From: Streptomyces virginiae
GTDB lineage: Bacteria > Actinomycetota > Actinomycetes > Streptomycetales > Streptomycetaceae
Length of the DNA: 64,000 nucleotides
Assembly: GCF_000720455.1 (NCBI RefSeq)
Contig: NZ_JOAK01000009.1
Location: 186,001-250,000, forward strand
Direction: 5' to 3'
The position numbers were made by a program, and so were the translations under genes. Shown piece after piece: positions 61,448-64,000 of the stretch. Position 1 is the first letter of the stretch, and each line of letters opens with the position of its first letter. A model generated the notes under the pieces. It did not search any database and was not told the origin of the DNA. It worked only from the letters and a program-made list of their open reading frames with translations.

Positions 61448-62872
61448 CAGCCGGGCGTCCGCGAGCCGGGTGGGCGGGAGGTACTCGCGCACCAGCGTGC
61501 GGTGCCACCAGGCCCCGCTCTCGCGCAGCTCCCGCCAGGTGGTGAAGCGGTAGCGGTAGAGCAGGGCGCGCACATGCACGGGCGGGGCGTCCGGGAACGG
61601 GTTGTGGCGCAGCAGCCGCAGCGTGTCCCGGTCGCCCGCCAGCAGCCGCTCCACGAACGGCCCGAACCAGTCGCGCGCATAGCCGGGGGAGATCGCCGCG
61701 AACCACATCAGCCAGTCCAGGCGCAGGTGGTAGGGGGCGAACTGGCGCGGCAGCCTGCCAGGTTCGCCCGGCTTGCCCCTGAATCCGTACTCCTTCCAGT
61801 CGCCGTCCTCGCGCGGCACGCGGTCCGCGGTGCCCTCGACCGCCACCTCCATGCGGACCCGCCCGACCGATCCGAAGGCCCCGTAGGTGTTGACCAGGTG
61901 CAGCGCGTCGAAGGACCGGTTCATCACCTGGCGGCGCGAGACCATGTTGAGCACCGGGTGACGGCTGAGGAACAGCACCAGGGCGGTCACCGCGCAGACC
62001 AGCACCACGAACCACACGGGGGCCGGCCGTGAGGCGGCGGCCGGGGGCGGTCCCGCGAGCCCGGTGAAGTCCACGGCCGACACGGCGAGGGTGATCGTCA
62101 GCCAGTTCAGCCAGGCGAAGTTCCCCGACAGCACCAGCCACAGCTGTGTCGCGATGACGGCCCCGGCGGCGTACGAGGCCACCGGCTGCGGGGTGAACAG
62201 CAGCACGGGGACGACCAGCTGTGTCACGTGGTTGGCGGCGCACTCCACCCGGTGCAGCGGTTTCGGCAGATGGTGGAAGAACCAGCTGAGCGGCCCCGCC
62301 ATCGGCTGCGTCTCGTGGTGGAAGTACAGGCAGGTCAGCTTGCGCCAGCAGGGGTCGCCGCGCATCTTGATCAGCCCGGCCCCGAACTCCACGCGGAAGA
62401 GCACCCAGCGCAGCAGCCACAGCACCAGCACCGGCGGCCCGGCCCGGGCGTTGCCGAGGAACACGGCGAGGAAGCCGACCTCCAGCAGCAGTGACTCCCA
62501 GCCGAAGGAGTACCAGGTCTGGCCGACGTTGACGATGGAGAGGTACAGCACCCACAGTGCGGCCCACATCGCCATGGCCGCGGCCAGCGGCACCTCGTCC
62601 CCGGCTCCGGCGGCCAGGGCCGCCGCCAGCGCGGCGCCGGTCCAGGCGCAGCCCGCGAAGAGCCGGTCCGAGTAGCGCAGTTGGAACAGGCTCGGGGCGC
62701 GCCGGAAGGGCACGTACCGTACGTAGCGCGGTACGGGCAGCATGCCGTGCGCCCCGATCAGGGCCCGGAACTGCAGGGCGGCCCCGACGAAGGCGACGAG
62801 GTAGACACCGGCCAGGGCTCGCTGGAAGACCAGCCGGGCGAGCCAGTACCCGGGCGCCGTGAACCAGTCCAT
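61433..62872 (-). CDS. Lipase-maturation-factor-like membrane protein
   Basis: A 479-residue polytopic protein starting MDWFTAPGYWLARLVFQRAL. It shows the LMF1/LMF2-like order: YLSIVNVGQTWYSFGWESLL, LEVGFLAVFLGN, RWVLFRVEFGAGLIKMRGDP, CWRKLTCLYFHHETQPMAGP, SWFFHHLPKPLHRVECAANH, and a late RFTTWRELRESGAWWHRTLV. About nine helices are visible. Animal homologues assist lipase folding; the bacterial role is not known. ATG 62872 has GGAG just upstream. It is divergent from the DUF6777 lipoprotein over a region with two operators. Confidence 0.88.
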   Translation of the reverse strand: MDWFTAPGYWLARLVFQRALAGVYLVAFVGAALQFRALIGAHGMLPVPRYVRYVPFRRAPSLFQLRYSDRLFAGCAWTGAALAAALAAGAGDEVPLAAAMAMWAALWVLYLSIVNVGQTWYSFGWESLLLEVGFLAVFLGNARAGPPVLVLWLLRWVLFRVEFGAGLIKMRGDPCWRKLTCLYFHHETQPMAGPLSWFFHHLPKPLHRVECAANHVTQLVVPVLLFTPQPVASYAAGAVIATQLWLVLSGNFAWLNWLTITLAVSAVDFTGLAGPPPAAASRPAPVWFVVLVCAVTALVLFLSRHPVLNMVSRRQVMNRSFDALHLVNTYGAFGSVGRVRMEVAVEGTADRVPREDGDWKEYGFRGKPGEPGRLPRQFAPYHLRLDWLMWFAAISPGYARDWFGPFVERLLAGDRDTLRLLRHNPFPDAPPVHVRALLYRYRFTTWRELRESGAWWHRTLVREYLPPTRLADARLSEPE

Positions 62873-62945
62873 CGTCTCCAGTATCCGGCGGGTCGGGTGG
62901 CGCCGGCCAGCCCGCGCAGCCGGCGGCCGATCCGGCGGGCTGGCC

Positions 62946-62999
62946 TTGAGCGCGTTCAATTCGCAGTGGCGCGCCTGTGGGGTCCCCTGAACGCGTTCA
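62946..62999. promoter_or_regulatory. Two near-identical operators in a divergent promoter region
   Basis: TTGAGCGCGTTCAA (62946-62959) and TGAACGCGTTCA (62988-62999, flanked by CC and AGG) are variants of one palindrome, TTGAACGCGTTCAA, centred 41 bp apart or about four helical turns. They lie almost midway between the starts at 62872 (-) and 63076 (+). A dimeric repressor could bind both and control both genes. Confidence 0.7.
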
Positions 63000-63075
63000 A
63001 GGTGTTCTCCGGTTGCGGCTCGTCCGCGGATGCGGCAGACAAGAGGAAGTAATCGGGGCGAAAAGGGAGAAATTC

Positions 63076-64000
63076 GTGAACGGACCGTCACTTCCGACAC
63101 CTCGTCAGGCGTCGCGTCGTCAGGCACCGGCCGGCGCCGCCCTCTTCGCACTGCTCGGCCTGTTCGCCGTGGCCTGCGGCGGACACGACGAGCCGACCAG
63201 CGCCGCAGGACCCGAGAGCCAGGAGGTCTACCTCCAGCCGGTGGCCAACGTCGGCCCGGACCCCTTCACCTCCTCCTCGGCCACCAGCGAGTCGGCCCCC
63301 GTCCAGCCCCCGCTGCCCAACCCCACCGGGCAGGGCATCCGCACCGTCAACGCGGCCACCCCCGGCCTGTACGGCGGCACCCAGCGGCTCGGCAGCTGCG
63401 ACGTGGAACAGCAGGTGAGCCACCTGACCGAGGACAGCGCCAAGGCCCGGGCCTTCGCCCAGGCGTCCGGCATCGAGGAGGCCGGCATCCCCGACTTCCT
63501 GCGCGGGCTGACCCCCGTCGTACTGCGCGCCGACACCCGCGTCACCAACCACGGATTCCGCGGCGGGCGCGCCGACGGCTACCAGTCCGTCCTCCAGGCG
63601 GGCACCGCCGTCCTCGTCGACGAGCACGGCATGCCCCGGGTCCGGTGCGGCTGCGGCAACCCGCTGGGCTCGCCGCGCGCGGCCAAGGGGAGCCCGGTGC
63701 ACAAGGGCGACCCGTGGAACGGCTACCAGCCCAACCAGGTCGTGGTCATCGAGCCCACCACCCACGTGATCAACAACCTGGTGATCGTCAACATCGCGGA
63801 CAACACCTGGATCGAGCGCAAGCGCGGTGACGACGGCGCCCAGGACCGGACCCCGCAGGCCCTGCCCCCGTACGACCCGGCCGACGGCATCCCGAACGGC
63901 CCCGCCGCCGCGTCCGGTGCCGCCTCGGCCGAGCCCTGCCCGAGCGCGGCCGGATCCGGTCCGGCGGACTGCCCGTCGAACCCGTCCTCGCCGAGCTCGC
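63076..64000 (+). CDS. DUF6777-like secreted lipoprotein, 3' end beyond window
   Basis: The frame is open from GTG 63076 to the window end (308 codons), so the protein is incomplete. AAAGGGAGAAATTC precedes the start. The signal peptide contains ALFALLGLFAVACGG, a lipobox with Cys about 34. The domain reads QEVYLQPVANVGPDPFTSSS, ATPGLYGGTQRLGSCDVEQQ, VLRADTRVTNHGFRGGRADG and VLVDEHGMPRVRCGCGNPLG, which matches DUF6777 as known from Streptomyces. The C-terminus becomes Pro/Ala/Ser-rich with further Cys. Function is unknown. It probably shares regulation with the divergent membrane-protein gene. Confidence 0.8.
   Translation, partial: MNGPSLPTPRQASRRQAPAGAALFALLGLFAVACGGHDEPTSAAGPESQEVYLQPVANVGPDPFTSSSATSESAPVQPPLPNPTGQGIRTVNAATPGLYGGTQRLGSCDVEQQVSHLTEDSAKARAFAQASGIEEAGIPDFLRGLTPVVLRADTRVTNHGFRGGRADGYQSVLQAGTAVLVDEHGMPRVRCGCGNPLGSPRAAKGSPVHKGDPWNGYQPNQVVVIEPTTHVINNLVIVNIADNTWIERKRGDDGAQDRTPQALPPYDPADGIPNGPAAASGAASAEPCPSAAGSGPADCPSNPSSPSS

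Overview
This window looks like chromosomal DNA of a high-GC actinomycete, most probably a Streptomyces or a close relative. The evidence is the extreme G+C and third-position bias, frequent GTG starts, ATGA/GTGA start-stop overlaps, and streptomycete families: SCO0930-type lipoprotein, DUF1996, DUF4232, DUF5133, DUF6777, a SpoIIE/ATPase multidomain phosphatase and an Rpf-like transglycosylase with LysM and M23 domains. No rRNA, tRNA, CRISPR array, intact transposase or prophage was seen. The content is accessory and housekeeping chromosome rather than a classical large biosynthetic cluster.

Layout. 1-4.1 kb: end of a sugar ABC transporter (two permeases) and a GH38 alpha-mannosidase. 4.4-9.1 kb: a FadH-like 2,4-dienoyl-CoA reductase behind an operator-promoter, a hotdog thioesterase, an SRPBCC protein and a secreted alpha/beta hydrolase. 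9.2-13.6 kb: lipoproteins, a NuoF-like flavoprotein/ferredoxin fusion and a haem-b membrane protein, which together suggest an envelope electron-transfer unit; a PucR-type regulator lies divergently. 15.8-20.3 kb: secreted DUF1996/DUF4142 pair, WYL regulator with divergent RidA, and a SigC-like ECF sigma factor followed by a His/Met-rich membrane protein (20.5-21.2). 21.4-25.3 kb: MFS transporter coupled to a GH88-like glycosidase, an 88-bp palindromic element, and a DUF4246 protein with a 2OG-oxygenase-like signature. 25.4-30.3 kb: an acyl-CoA dehydrogenase divergent from a CoA-transferase/adenylating-enzyme pair, reminiscent in composition of CaiA-CaiB-CaiC. 30.8-35.6 kb: a Zn/Mn-type ABC importer divergent from a tyrosinase/polyphenol oxidase coupled to a DUF2182 membrane protein.

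35.6-47.7 kb is a patchwork of small monocistronic genes (several VOC/glyoxalase proteins, GNAT, molbindin, nucleoside hydrolase, lipoproteins), with three decayed loci: an O-methyltransferase-like ruin with an ABC-2 permease tail, a DsbA/Rv2466c-like pseudogene, and a coding relic near 37.4 kb. 47.7-55.2 kb: orphan solute-binding lipoprotein, SpoIIE phosphatase, panD with a GNAT and an Asp/Glu-racemase-like gene, and 6-phosphogluconate dehydrogenase. 55.3-64 kb: cell-wall hydrolase, DMT exporter whose frame runs antisense through the hydrolase gene, a zinc-ribbon SDR lacking the usual catalytic Tyr, an HD-domain protein, a 57-residue Cys-free peptide, an epimerase, a lipase-maturation-factor-like membrane protein, and a DUF6777 lipoprotein cut by the window end. 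The last two genes diverge from a region with two near-identical operators.

Convergent neighbours often overlap or share strong bidirectional terminators. Family assignments come from motif reading, not database searches; starts were chosen from ribosome-binding sites and overlaps.
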